A DNA stretch of 64,000 nucleotides from Thomasclavelia spiroformis DSM 1552 (lineage in GTDB: Bacteria; Bacillota_I; Bacilli_A; Erysipelotrichales; Coprobacillaceae): assembly GCF_025149465.1 (NCBI RefSeq), contig NZ_CP102275.1:1302001-1366000 (forward strand). The letters run 5' to 3'. Of this stretch, positions 1 to 8,093 are shown in pieces. Each line of letters begins with the position of its first letter. Position 1 is the stretch's first letter. Below the pieces are notes generated by a model that saw only the letters and a program-made list of their open reading frames with translations, did no database searches and was not told where the DNA came from. A program made the position numbers and the translations under genes.

Positions 1-240
1 TCGTGAATGTAATCTACCTTTTATTGCTATCATGCTTCCTGGTAATGCTGTTTCAATAATCATTTCTGCAATCCCACGCCACAAAGAAACTGTTACATAA
101 TCACTTTCATACGCTCCTAAACCATTTTTAAACCCTTGTTCAATCTCCAATGTTGCATTGGCTACTTTTACACCACCTTTAGTAGTTTTCATTACTGGTA
201 TATCAACTAATCTTCCAATTAGCATAACTTGATTTAACAT
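1..240 (-). CDS. Single-stranded DNA-binding protein-like, partial (3' end outside window)
   Basis: Only the first 80 residues are present; the gene runs off the left edge. The visible part has the SSB-type OB-fold pattern: MLNQVMLIGRL at the start, a strand with KVANATLEI, then YVTVSLWRG and MIAIKGRLHSR. SSB proteins coat single-stranded DNA in replication, repair and uptake. The start at 240 is set by a strong ribosome site (GAGGAGGGAG) just upstream and a good promoter at 266-294. It is transcribed away from acpS. It is more divergent than a housekeeping Ssb and could be a second SSB paralogue; the missing C-terminal tail would settle this. Confidence 0.75.
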   Translation of the reverse strand, partial: MLNQVMLIGRLVDIPVMKTTKGGVKVANATLEIEQGFKNGLGAYESDYVTVSLWRGIAEMIIETALPGSMIAIKGRLHSR

Positions 241-265
241 TTAATCTCCCTCCTCTTTCAAAATA

Positions 266-294
266 ATTATATGAATATAATTATTGCTTTTCAA
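266..294 (-). promoter_or_regulatory. Sigma-A type promoter for the SSB-like gene
   Basis: On the minus strand, TTGAAA and TATAAT are separated by 17 bp. They lie about 26 bp upstream of the SSB-like start codon and its ribosome site. Confidence 0.6.
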
Positions 295-434
295 GCTAAC
301 TTAAAAATGTAAAAATTCATAAAAATACAAAAATCAATCAATATTGATCGATTTTATTTTATATATGAAATAAATACTTTTTTATATGTGTTTTTAGACC
401 GTTAATGTCTACTAAAATTTGGCTAAAATATAAA

Positions 435-460
435 TAAAAAAAGAAGTCATTTAGACTTCT
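435..460 (-). terminator. Rho-independent terminator of the acpS operon
   Basis: Minus-strand hairpin AGAAGTC/GACTTCT followed by a run of seven T. It overlaps the acpS stop codon and closes the leftward operon. Confidence 0.75.
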
Positions 461-783
461 ACAATAACATAAGCAATGGCATAATCATTTTCATGAGCAA
501 TTGAAATATAAGAATTAACATAATTTAAAAATGGTTTTCCATTAGTATCATTTAAAATTTCAACATCATTAAATGAAACCAATTTTTCTTCTATTCCAAC
601 AGCTTTAAAAAAAGCTTCTTTACCCGCAAAACGACCACCAAGAAATTCACGTTTTTGTTTATCTGTTTTTTTATTACGATAAATTTCAAACTCCTTAAAC
701 GTTAAGATTTTACAAGCAAACTCATCCAAACAATCATTCAAGCGATTTAAATCAACAATATCGCAACCAATTCCTTTAATCAT
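451..783 (-). CDS. acpS: Holo-[acyl-carrier-protein] synthase
   Basis: Transfers 4'-phosphopantetheine from CoA to the serine of apo-acyl carrier protein, switching on fatty acid synthesis in the cytoplasm. The 110 residues match the usual family length. The N-terminal GIGCDIVDLNRL carries the metal-binding Asp, and FLGGRFAGKEAFFKAVG is the second signature with the conserved Glu and Lys. It is the last gene of a leftward run, 2 bp after the charged protein at 786-1496, and is followed by a terminator. Confidence 0.95.
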   Translation of the reverse strand: MIKGIGCDIVDLNRLNDCLDEFACKILTFKEFEIYRNKKTDKQKREFLGGRFAGKEAFFKAVGIEEKLVSFNDVEILNDTNGKPFLNYVNSYISIAHENDYAIAYVIVEV

Positions 784-785
784 AA

Positions 786-1496
786 TTAATCCTTAAACTT
801 CTTTTCATATAAACTCATTAATTCATCTAATGACATATCATCATCAATTTCGTCAATTAAACTATCTTTCTTTTTTTCTTCATCCCCAGAAAAATCCAAC
901 TTAAACTCTCCAGTTCTTTCTTCAATAATTTTTAATTGGTCTTTTTCTTCTTCAACAATTTTAGCAATATTACGAAGATTATCTTCTACAGTAGGTAGAC
1001 CATCAGTTTCTCTATTTACTCTTTTTTCAACTTTTGGCTTTTCTTCTTTAACATCTGGTTTTTCTTCTTTAATAGCTGTCAACTTAGATTCTGTTTCTAC
1101 CTCAATCTTTTTTTCAAAATTACCAAAATATGGACTTAATACGGGAACTAACTCATCATCAGATAGTTTTCTTTTAGGTCTAGCTTTAGTTTTTTTAGAA
1201 ACCTTTTTTTCTGGTTCTTTACTTTTAGTAATTCCTCGCATTGGCGAAATAATTTCACTCATACGATAAATTTCTTTTGGTTCTTCTTCAACTATTTTCT
1301 TTGATTCACTTACTTTTGGTTTTTCAACAGGTTTAACTTTAACATTTTCTTTTGGTTTTTTAGTCTCTTTATTTTTAAATTCTTCATCATAAATTAATGG
1401 CGTGCTAAATTTTTCTTTACGACGTTGTTCGACAACTGGGTCAACTTCAAAAATATCATCATTTTGTACATGCTTTTTAAATAACCCTTTAAACAT
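786..1496 (-). CDS. Unknown highly charged protein with two SPxxG motifs
   Basis: I do not recognise this 236-residue protein. It is dominated by Lys and Glu, has no signal peptide or membrane segment, and is probably largely disordered. The N-terminal MFKGLFKKH is basic and amphipathic. Two related short motifs stand out, IISPMRGI near residue 84 and VLSPYFGN near residue 120, like repeated linear binding motifs. The C-terminus (DDDMSLDELMSLYEKKF) looks helical. It lies between a tRNA-binding protein gene and acpS and is probably co-transcribed with acpS. A scaffold or adaptor role is possible but unproven. Confidence 0.6.
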   Translation of the reverse strand: MFKGLFKKHVQNDDIFEVDPVVEQRRKEKFSTPLIYDEEFKNKETKKPKENVKVKPVEKPKVSESKKIVEEEPKEIYRMSEIISPMRGITKSKEPEKKVSKKTKARPKRKLSDDELVPVLSPYFGNFEKKIEVETESKLTAIKEEKPDVKEEKPKVEKRVNRETDGLPTVEDNLRNIAKIVEEEKDQLKIIEERTGEFKLDFSGDEEKKKDSLIDEIDDDMSLDELMSLYEKKFKD

Positions 1497-1516
1497 TCTA
1501 TTATTCCCCCTCTAGT

Positions 1517-2119
1517 CTAAAAAAAAGATTCACCAATATTATATTTTTCTTTATCTAATACCAAAATTCCACGCACTTGAGGTGCATTTGGTAAGCCTAA
1601 TTCTCGAGCCGAACAAATCATCCCATTAGAATCAACCTTACGTAATTTAGATGGTTTAATTACTAAACCACTTGGCATAATTGCTCCAATTGTAGCAACT
1701 ACAACTCTTTGCCCTTGTTCAACATTGGGTGCACCACATACAATTTGAGTTTCTTCGTTTCCTAAATTAACTTGACAAATATGTAAATGATCAGAATCTG
1801 GATGATCACACATTGAAACAACTTCACCAACAATAAAACGTGGTGTTTTATCAACTGTAACTGCTAAAAAACCATATTTTTCTAAAATTTCATTAAAAGC
1901 ATCAACTTGTTCATCACTAAATTTAATCAAACCATTATTAAGACTACCTAAATATTTGCTGGCATTTAATAAATTATAACCAATAACATTTTCCTTTTTA
2001 TCTTTTAAAACAACTAAATCATCATATTTATCATAGCTAAATGTTTTACCATCCACTATTCTTGCAAGCATAATATCGCCTACATGATCTAAATTATAAA
2101 ATCCATGAAACATCATCAT
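1517..2119 (-). CDS. ytpR: YtpR-type tRNA-binding domain protein
   Basis: 200 residues. The N-terminal half is a DUF4479-like region. Residues about 90-195 form an EMAP-II/Trbp111-type tRNA-binding OB fold, with HPDSDHLHICQVNLG, IVCGAPNV and SNGMICSARELGL. The same domain is found at the N-terminus of the PheRS beta subunit, but here it stands alone, as in Bacillus YtpR. The start is preceded by AGAGGTGTT; three ATG codons in a row leave the exact start uncertain by two residues. It follows the thioredoxin gene by 8 bp, so they share a transcript. The physiological role of the family is not settled. Confidence 0.88.
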   Translation of the reverse strand: MMMFHGFYNLDHVGDIMLARIVDGKTFSYDKYDDLVVLKDKKENVIGYNLLNASKYLGSLNNGLIKFSDEQVDAFNEILEKYGFLAVTVDKTPRFIVGEVVSMCDHPDSDHLHICQVNLGNEETQIVCGAPNVEQGQRVVVATIGAIMPSGLVIKPSKLRKVDSNGMICSARELGLPNAPQVRGILVLDKEKYNIGESFF

Positions 2120-2127
2120 AACACCTC

Positions 2128-2448
2128 TTATTTTAAACTATCAATAAATGCTTGAATTTCGTCTTTTGTCTTACGAAGTTTACTTACAAAGCGTCCAATC
2201 TCTGCTTCATCATTATAAGCCACAAAAGATGGAATACCTAAAATATCTAAAGATTTACATAAATCTAATAAATCATCACGATTTACTACATAAAACTTAA
2301 ATTCTGGATTTGCATCAACAATATCACCAATAAACGGTTTAACAAACATACAGTCAGGACACCAATTAGCCGTAAACATAAAAATAGTTTTACCAGCTTT
2401 TGCTTTTTCAAATTCTTCAACTGTCTTAATTTCAATTAATTTATCCAT
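2128..2448 (-). CDS. Thioredoxin-like protein (WCPDC)
   Basis: 106 residues with a thioredoxin fold. The redox site is Trp29-Cys30-Pro31-Asp32-Cys33 in FTANWCPDC, with the cis-proline region at LDILGIPSF. The CPDC site differs from the CGPC of general thioredoxins and is common in thioredoxin-like proteins of Bacillota linked to ytpR. It is cytoplasmic, with no signal peptide. Its start directly abuts the trmB stop codon, so trmB, this gene and ytpR form a tight operon. Its substrate cannot be told from sequence. Confidence 0.85.
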   Translation of the reverse strand: MDKLIEIKTVEEFEKAKAGKTIFMFTANWCPDCMFVKPFIGDIVDANPEFKFYVVNRDDLLDLCKSLDILGIPSFVAYNDEAEIGRFVSKLRKTKDEIQAFIDSLK

Positions 2449-3093
2449 TTATTTATACCTTCCAATTAATTTATAAATTGGTCCTTTCTTACAAAATTTA
2501 CGCTCATATTCAGTCATAATATTTCCTTCACTTTCAGGACTATTATGCAAATCAAGACTTATATATTCAAAATCCATTGGATATTGATTCAATGAAATCA
2601 ATGAATACTCAAACAAACCACGATTATCTGTCTTAAATTCAATAACTCCTTGATCAATTAAAATTTGACGATAAACATCTAAAAACTTACTAGAAGTAAG
2701 TCTTCTTTTAGCATGTCTACTTTTAGGCCAAGGATCACTAAAATTCAAGAAAATTTTATCTACTTCATTTTTTTCAAATACATTATTCAACTCAATTGCA
2801 TCATAACGCATTAAACGAAGATTACTCACTTTATTTTCTTGTAAATTAATCTTATTAATCGCTGCTGCTAAAACACTTGGATATTTTTCAATCCCAATAT
2901 AATTTATGTCAGGGTTCAAACGGGCATTTTCATAAATAAAATCACCCTTACCCATTCCAATTTCTATATAAATTGGATTATCATTTCCAAAAACACTTTT
3001 CCAATTATTTTTAAAACTTTCTGGCTCAATTACTACAAAATCTTTATTTTCATTCATAATGTCATAAGCCCTTGGATTATTTCTAAGTCGCAT
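2449..3093 (-). CDS. trmB: tRNA (guanine46-N7)-methyltransferase
   Basis: Uses S-adenosylmethionine to form m7G46 in the variable loop of tRNA. The 214 residues are normal for bacterial TrmB. The SAM-binding loop is EIGMGKGDFI near residues 43-52. The TrmB hallmark SDPWPKSRHAKRRL follows near residues 118-131. The C-terminal TEYERKF is also typical. The gene starts a short operon with the thioredoxin and ytpR genes, and the stop codon abuts the next start. Confidence 0.95.
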   Translation of the reverse strand: MRLRNNPRAYDIMNENKDFVVIEPESFKNNWKSVFGNDNPIYIEIGMGKGDFIYENARLNPDINYIGIEKYPSVLAAAINKINLQENKVSNLRLMRYDAIELNNVFEKNEVDKIFLNFSDPWPKSRHAKRRLTSSKFLDVYRQILIDQGVIEFKTDNRGLFEYSLISLNQYPMDFEYISLDLHNSPESEGNIMTEYERKFCKKGPIYKLIGRYK

Positions 3094-3125
3094 TATTACT
3101 CCCCTTTACACATGTATATATTTTA

Positions 3126-3845
3126 TCATAATTCTTTAGTCAAGTCGATAAATTCCTCTTTAGTAAGTTCGCGAAAATCACCTAATTGTAAACTACGGTC
3201 TATTGTCAATCCTTTAATACTTATTCGTTTTAAATAAGTTACTTTTTTATTACAAGCTTCTACCATTTTCTTTACTTGATGAAATTTTCCTTCAAAAATC
3301 TCTATTTCAACCTCACAACTATCATCAAACACTTCTAAAATTTTCAAATTAGCTGGTTTACATTTATAACCATTATCCAAAATCACACCATCTTTAAACG
3401 CTAAAATATCAAATTCATTCATTATTCCTGCAATTCTAGCAACATATACTTTGGCATGATTTCTATTTGGTGACATTAATCGATGAGCAAAATCACCATC
3501 ATTACTAATTAATAAAAGTCCTTCAGTATCAATATCTAGTCGACCAACTGGAAATAAATCATAATTTTCATATCCAACAATCAAATCAATAACCGTTGGA
3601 TGAACATTATCTTTAGTAGCACTTACATAACCCTTAGGCTTATTTAACATTAAATAAACATATGGGCGGTATTCAATTAGTTCACCATCAAAAATAATCT
3701 CATCTTTTTGATAATCAACTTTATAATCATCTTTTTTTATGATTTCACCATTAACTTCAACAAAACCCTTTCGAATATAACTTTTAACTTCTTTACGTGT
3801 TCCTATTCCATAATTAGCTAAAAGCTTATCAAGTCTCATCATCAT
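3126..3845 (-). CDS. rsuA: 16S rRNA pseudouridine synthase, RsuA family
   Basis: Converts a uridine of 16S rRNA (U516 in E. coli) to pseudouridine during 30S assembly. An S4 RNA-binding domain occupies residues 1-60 (MRLDKLLANYGIGTRKE). The catalytic domain follows, with the active-site motif GRLDIDTEGLLLISNDG holding the nucleophilic Asp. The 239-residue length fits RsuA rather than the longer RluB. Three consecutive ATG codons at 3845, 3842 and 3839 leave the start uncertain. The 5' end overlaps the 3' end of the upstream lipoprotein gene. Confidence 0.9.
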   Translation of the reverse strand: MMMRLDKLLANYGIGTRKEVKSYIRKGFVEVNGEIIKKDDYKVDYQKDEIIFDGELIEYRPYVYLMLNKPKGYVSATKDNVHPTVIDLIVGYENYDLFPVGRLDIDTEGLLLISNDGDFAHRLMSPNRNHAKVYVARIAGIMNEFDILAFKDGVILDNGYKCKPANLKILEVFDDSCEVEIEIFEGKFHQVKKMVEACNKKVTYLKRISIKGLTIDRSLQLGDFRELTKEEFIDLTKEL

Positions 3846-4326
3846 CCAATCTTATAAACCTTTCTTCCAATTTTTTACTATTTTCATCATTATAAAACCT
3901 TAAATATATAATAACTCTAATATCCTTTTTCTTTGTAACTCCTGATAAATTAACTCCACGATATATTCCCTTTGTTTTATCAACAACACCAGGCACTAAA
4001 GAAAAACTCTCATCTTCTAAAATCCCTAAACTAGGCAAACTGCTTTCATCATCATTTTCAACTTTAGCAATCGCTTGTAAATCATACATATTTATTCTAG
4101 GACTGTCAATAATAATATCATAACGTGTTTTGCTATCATTAATTTTATTTAAAACTAATCTGATTGAAAACTCGTCACTTCCATCTTTAAATTCACGTTG
4201 TTCAATAAGTTTTTGTGTATATTTTTTATATTGCATATCAAGCTTATCATTTACCTCAGTTTCACTAGCTTTACAGCCAGTTATTAACAAACAAAGCATA
4301 ATTATAAGAATTCGTTTCAATTTCAT
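3829..4326 (-). CDS. Putative lipoprotein, function unknown
   Basis: 165 residues from the chosen start MKLKR. The N-terminus is a lipoprotein signal peptide: a basic start, a hydrophobic core and the lipobox LLITGC with Cys near position 18. The rest is a soluble extracytoplasmic domain with mixed strands and no recognised family. A further ATG lies at 4338, but it overlaps the probable -10 box TATAAT at 4334-4339, so the later start is preferred. It lies just beyond the 3' end of the group II intron and overlaps the rRNA pseudouridine synthase gene by 17 bp. Confidence 0.65.
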   Translation of the reverse strand: MKLKRILIIMLCLLITGCKASETEVNDKLDMQYKKYTQKLIEQREFKDGSDEFSIRLVLNKINDSKTRYDIIIDSPRINMYDLQAIAKVENDDESSLPSLGILEDESFSLVPGVVDKTKGIYRGVNLSGVTKKKDIRVIIYLRFYNDENSKKLEERFIRLDDDET

Positions 4327-4419
4327 CACCGCTACCATTATAACATGTTTTATCTTAATCTAATAGAAAATAATGATAAACTAATTTTATTCACAAATTC
4401 ACATCTAATTCACAATTGA

Positions 4420-6310
4420 ATAGGGGCTAAGAATTAAAATCTTTCGCCCCTTTCACAACACCGTGCGTAGGGTTCCCTACACGGCGTTTCATAAGTTTAT
4501 AGAGTTGTAATAATCTAGTGCACTTATAAATCCGTATATTTTTAATACTTCATTTGTAAGTGTCCTTTTTAGTATGAAGCTATTGGCGATGTGCCAGTAG
4601 CTTTTTCTTGTGTTTGCCCATTCCCATGCCTTACTTTTATTAATACCTAGTTTTTGTAAATTTCTATACCTTGTTCTTACTAACTTCCATCTTTTCCAAT
4701 ATATCATTCGTATTCTTCTTCTCATCCATGAGTCTATTTCCCTTAGATGTTTACTCATATTCGCTATCCTATAGTAATTCACCCAACCTGTAATGTATTC
4801 TTTTAACTCTTTAGCTAATTCCTTACTTGATATTGGTCGGTTCCTTTTGGTGATTTCCTTTATTCTCTTTTTCATCTTTTCTTTAGATTTCTTGTGAACA
4901 GTGATTCGTACATTACCACTCTTCTCTATATAAAATCCAAAGCCCAAGAATTTTATATCAGTAATATAGGCTACCTTTGTCTTCTCTTGGTTCACTTTTA
5001 CAAATAATTTCTCTTCTAAATATCTTGTCACTGTTTCTTTGACTCTCATTGCACTTCTTTTACTTTTGAATAGTATGACACAGTCATCTGCGTACCTTAC
5101 AAATCGATTTCCTCTTCTTTCCATTTCTTTATCAAATTCATTAAGATATATATTTGATAATAATGGGCTGAGTGGCCCACCTTGGGGTACTCCTTTTGTA
5201 GTTTCTTCAAACTTATGTTTTACTATGACTCCTGCATTGAGATATTTATGTATGAGTGATATAACTCTTCCGTCTTTAATAGTTTGTGACAATATCTGTA
5301 TAAGTCTTGAATGGTTGACTGTATCAAAGTACTTCTCTAAATCTAGGTCTACTGTATATCGATATCCTTCATTGGCGTATTCGACTACTTTTCTTACTGC
5401 TTGATGGGCATTTCTTCTTGGTCGGAACCCATAACTATTGTCACTGAATTGGGGTTCAAATATTGGTGTCAGTACCTGTACTATCGCCTGTTGTATGACC
5501 CTATCCGTCACTGTTGGAATTCCTAACTCTCTTTTCTTTCCGTTATCTTTTGGTATTTCTACTCTTTTAACGGCTTGTGGACTATAATGTCCCTCCATGA
5601 TAAGTTTCTTTAGATAAGACCAGTGTTGTGCGAAATGCGTACGAACTTCTGCGACTTGCATTTTATCTACACCACCACTTCCCTTATTACTCATAACCCT
5701 TTGGATTGCCTTTTCTATATTGGCATCCTCCATAATTGTTTCAAGTAACTTCTCATGTACTACAAATCTATTGGTGTTCTTCGTATGTGATATCTCTTGT
5801 TTTGATGTAGGATACACTTCTCCACTATTGTCGTATTCCGTACTATCTTCATAGAGTAAGCCTAATGATAGTTGACAGTATCCTATTTTATCTTGAGTAT
5901 CTTTCATTTCCAGTTCACCTCCTTATGTTCGGTCCTTCGCTAGATAACCATTACAGTTATCATCATCACTACTATGACCTCGGCTGACTTCCTAGGACAA
6001 ACGTTTCCACCATGATTACATTTTCATCATGTTCCTAGGACCTCCCACGGTAAGACATAACACTTTCATCCTATGTACCCACTATCTTTACACTGCTTAT
6101 TCCGTCGTACTATTGGACTTCGATTTGTTTAGCAATCTCATCCGATAAGCTTCTGCCTAAAATAGTTCGTATTCCTTGGGTCAGGACTTTGCCTCCAACT
6201 TCCTCCCGTTCACACCTTACGATGGATACCTTGTCTTCGGCTAGTGGTTGGTAGTACGAAACCCCCACAGTGGACTTTCACCACCTAGTCTTATGTCATG
6301 CGTGGCACAC
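4420..6310 (-). mobile_element. Group IIC intron, apparently complete
   Basis: The intron reads on the minus strand. The 5' end is GTGTG at 6310. The 3' end lies at about 4420, after a domain VI helix whose bulged A sits 8 nt from the end. Domain V at about 4454-4490 is 32 nt long, with a CGC catalytic triad and a 2-nt CG bulge, as in class C introns rather than the 34-nt AGC form. The maturase gene occupies domain IV. The 5' exon is a perfect terminator hairpin plus its T-tract, the preferred target of class C introns. The about 1.9-kb length is usual. The 3' boundary was set by eye and may be off by 1-2 nt. Confidence 0.85.
4489..5907 (-). CDS. ltrA: Group II intron reverse transcriptase/maturase (no endonuclease domain)
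   Basis: 472 residues encoded inside the intron. It helps fold and splice the RNA and copies it into DNA at new sites. The reverse transcriptase fingers and palm span about residues 55-330, with VDLDLEKYFDTV, GVPQGGPLSP and the catalytic RYADD at 271-275. A thumb and maturase domain X follows to about residue 400, and then a short basic RNA/DNA-binding tail. There is no HNH endonuclease domain, as expected for class C introns, which prime from the replication fork. The start is preceded by AAGGAGGTG. The frame is intact, so the element may still be active. Confidence 0.93.
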   Translation of the reverse strand: MKDTQDKIGYCQLSLGLLYEDSTEYDNSGEVYPTSKQEISHTKNTNRFVVHEKLLETIMEDANIEKAIQRVMSNKGSGGVDKMQVAEVRTHFAQHWSYLKKLIMEGHYSPQAVKRVEIPKDNGKKRELGIPTVTDRVIQQAIVQVLTPIFEPQFSDNSYGFRPRRNAHQAVRKVVEYANEGYRYTVDLDLEKYFDTVNHSRLIQILSQTIKDGRVISLIHKYLNAGVIVKHKFEETTKGVPQGGPLSPLLSNIYLNEFDKEMERRGNRFVRYADDCVILFKSKRSAMRVKETVTRYLEEKLFVKVNQEKTKVAYITDIKFLGFGFYIEKSGNVRITVHKKSKEKMKKRIKEITKRNRPISSKELAKELKEYITGWVNYYRIANMSKHLREIDSWMRRRIRMIYWKRWKLVRTRYRNLQKLGINKSKAWEWANTRKSYWHIANSFILKRTLTNEVLKIYGFISALDYYNSINL

Positions 6311-6341
6311 TAAAAATAAATAGGAACATAAGTTCCTATTT
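6311..6341 (-). terminator. Terminator of the DUF1540 gene; intron insertion target
   Basis: Perfect 10-bp stem AAATAGGAAC/GTTCCTATTT with loop TTAT, followed by ATTTTTA on the minus strand. The intron begins at the very next base. The TAG stop of the DUF1540 gene lies inside the stem. Confidence 0.85.
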
Positions 6342-6485
6342 ACATCTGAAAGTTTCACACGCAGTCTCTTTAATTTCTTTTGCATGATTACATTTACAAT
6401 TACATACTGTAATTTCTTGAGCTTCACATTTACAGTTATTATTGTAAACACAATTATCCACATGACAACATACGTCTTTAGCCAT
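6336..6485 (-). CDS. Small Cys-rich DUF1540 protein
   Basis: 49-residue protein read as MAKDVCCHVDNCVYNNNCKC and onward. The spacing CxVxNCxYN..CxCxA..I.V fits DUF1540, a short Cys-rich family of Clostridia and Erysipelotrichia whose role is not established (metal binding is likely from its cysteines). A second Cys cluster, VCNCKCNH, follows, and the protein ends CETFRCK. The start at 6485 follows GGAGGTGATTCC. A longer reading frame overlaps here in another phase and gives a composition unlike a real protein. The gene is immediately upstream of the group II intron. Confidence 0.8.
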   Translation of the reverse strand: MAKDVCCHVDNCVYNNNCKCEAQEITVCNCKCNHAKEIKETACETFRCK

Positions 6486-6538
6486 GGAATCACCTCCATA
6501 ACTATTTTTAACAATCTCATTAAAACTATACGAGAAAA

Positions 6539-6715
6539 TTATTTTTTATCTTCATATTCTATCAGGCAACTAAAACTATATTCCAATTCATTTGAAAAAG
6601 TCATTGCAACTTGATAATGTAAATTAATAATTGAAACTTCCTCCTTTGCAATAAAATCGTTCAACTCATCTTCTAAATCTAATTCATGTGTTTTTTCAAT
6701 AATTTTTATTTTCAT
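6539..6715 (-). CDS. Cse60-like sporulation protein
   Basis: 58 residues, beginning MKIKIIEKTHELDLEDELND. It resembles the Cse60 family of small sporulation proteins, which share an acidic helix followed by a strand pattern I.NLHYQVA and a Cys- or Phe-containing SFSCLIEYE end. Cse60 in Bacillus is expressed in the mother cell; its function is unknown. The gene lies 53 bp upstream of the DUF1540 gene on the same strand, so the two may be co-expressed. The assignment rests on pattern only and is moderate. Confidence 0.6.
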   Translation of the reverse strand: MKIKIIEKTHELDLEDELNDFIAKEEVSIINLHYQVAMTFSNELEYSFSCLIEYEDKK

Positions 6716-6752
6716 AATTAAATTATAAAAAAATCATCATGAAAAAATTGTC

Positions 6753-7631
6753 TTATTGGTTTATTTCAATTTTAAAAGTTGCTTCAAATTGCTCATTTTC
6801 TTTTAAACTAACAATTCCTTCTTTATCTTTAAATTCTCCACAAAAATCATCATAATCACTATGACCAAACCATGGTTCAATAGCAATTAATCCTCCTACA
6901 TGTTTAGCTGCCCAAATACCTAAATGAGTAAAACCATCCATGTGAACAACCAATGATTTATTATGATTTAATGATTTTAATGCCATTTTATTTGATTTGA
7001 AATTTTCTAAAACGATCGTATCATTACTAAAAAGCTCTTGGCGAACAAAAAATCTTTTTTCATTATCTAAAAAAGAAACAGTTTCATGACTAATTCCTTT
7101 TTTCTTTAAATTAAGTACTTTTCTAGCTAAAGTTTCATTATCGCTAAATTCTAAATAATAATCATTACTTGATTCACCTTCCATAAATGGACAAGCAAAA
7201 GCAGGATGTCCTCCTATCTGAAAATAAATTTCTTTATTATCAGTATTTATAACCTTCAAATTACAAGCAAGAACATTATCATTTAAACTATAAGTTACTT
7301 CTAATTTAAATAAATAAGGATACTGTTTTAATATTTCTTCATTCGGTTCCAGTGTAAAAATAACTTCAGTATCATTTATTTGATTAGCAAGATATTCGCT
7401 GTGACGTGAAAAACCATGCTGTGTCATACTGTATGTTTTACCATTAATATGACATTCATTATTTTGAAGTGCTCCTACGATTGGAAATAAAATCGGCGCG
7501 CTGCTTCCCCATTGAATCGGATCACGACGCCACATATAATTGATTTGGTCTCTCTGTCCAACTATTTTAATAATTTCAGCCCCTTTATTTTTTAGAACAA
7601 CTTCTAAAAAATTATTTTTTAATGTTATCAT
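6753..7631 (-). CDS. Aldose 1-epimerase (mutarotase) family protein, LacX-like
   Basis: 292 residues. The family interconverts alpha and beta anomers of aldoses or binds sugar phosphates. Recognisable parts are SAPILFPIVGAL and MTQHGFSRH near the N-terminus (His-containing catalytic loop), GGHPAFACPF in the middle and AIEPWFGHSDYDDF near the C-terminus. These fit the LacX/YeaD branch rather than classical GalM. The start MITLKNN at 7631 is chosen because AGGAGGTAATT precedes it; an in-frame start 18 bp upstream lacks such a site. It stands alone between the cse60-like gene and rbfA. The actual sugar is unknown. Confidence 0.85.
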   Translation of the reverse strand: MITLKNNFLEVVLKNKGAEIIKIVGQRDQINYMWRRDPIQWGSSAPILFPIVGALQNNECHINGKTYSMTQHGFSRHSEYLANQINDTEVIFTLEPNEEILKQYPYLFKLEVTYSLNDNVLACNLKVINTDNKEIYFQIGGHPAFACPFMEGESSNDYYLEFSDNETLARKVLNLKKKGISHETVSFLDNEKRFFVRQELFSNDTIVLENFKSNKMALKSLNHNKSLVVHMDGFTHLGIWAAKHVGGLIAIEPWFGHSDYDDFCGEFKDKEGIVSLKENEQFEATFKIEINQ

Positions 7632-7709
7632 AATTACCTCCTGAGTCATATATCTATAATCTATTATAACATATCTATAATTAAACTAAAAAGTATATAA
7701 ATTTTAATT

Positions 7710-7742
7710 TTAAAATAAAAGAGGCAATAATTGCCTCTAATT
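7710..7742 (-). terminator. Terminator of the nusA-infB-rbfA operon
   Basis: Minus-strand hairpin AGAGGCAA/TTGCCTCT, followed by TTTATTTTAAAATT, directly after the rbfA stop. Confidence 0.75.
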
Positions 7743-8085
7743 ATTTATTATGATTTAAATCATCAATAATTTTTTCAATCTTATTACCATATTGTAAAGA
7801 AGTATCATTTACAAAATGTAACTCAGGAACTTTACGAATTGTAAGACGTTTTGCAAGCAACGAACGAATAAAACCCTTTGAACGCTCTAAAGCCTGCATT
7901 CCTTTACGTGTATCAAAATCTTTACCTAAAAATGTTACATAAATTTTAGCAATAGATAAATCATTAGTTAAATCAACTGCAGTAATCGTACAAAATCCTA
8001 TCTTAGGATCACGAACTTCCATTTGAAGAATTTGTGATAACTCTCTTTGAATAATACCACTAACTTTTTCCTTCTTTAAAACCAT
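7741..8085 (-). CDS. rbfA: 30S ribosome-binding factor A
   Basis: 114-residue KH-like protein that binds the 5' region of 16S rRNA and is needed for late 30S maturation. Family features are IQRELSQILQMEVRDPKIGF near the N-terminus, LSIAKIYVTFLG in the middle and the C-terminal VPELHFVNDTSLQYGNKIE. Length is normal. It is the last gene of the rimP-nusA-ylxR-ylxQ-infB-rbfA operon, 8 bp after infB. In many relatives truB and ribF follow here; neither is present. Confidence 0.95.
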   Translation of the reverse strand: MVLKKEKVSGIIQRELSQILQMEVRDPKIGFCTITAVDLTNDLSIAKIYVTFLGKDFDTRKGMQALERSKGFIRSLLAKRLTIRKVPELHFVNDTSLQYGNKIEKIIDDLNHNK

Positions 8086-8093
8086 GTAATCAC

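Noticed and set aside
6296-6520. 74-codon minus-strand open frame over the DUF1540 gene
   Set aside because: It is another phase of the same DNA; the 49-residue DUF1540 reading has the ribosome site and a recognisable Cys pattern.
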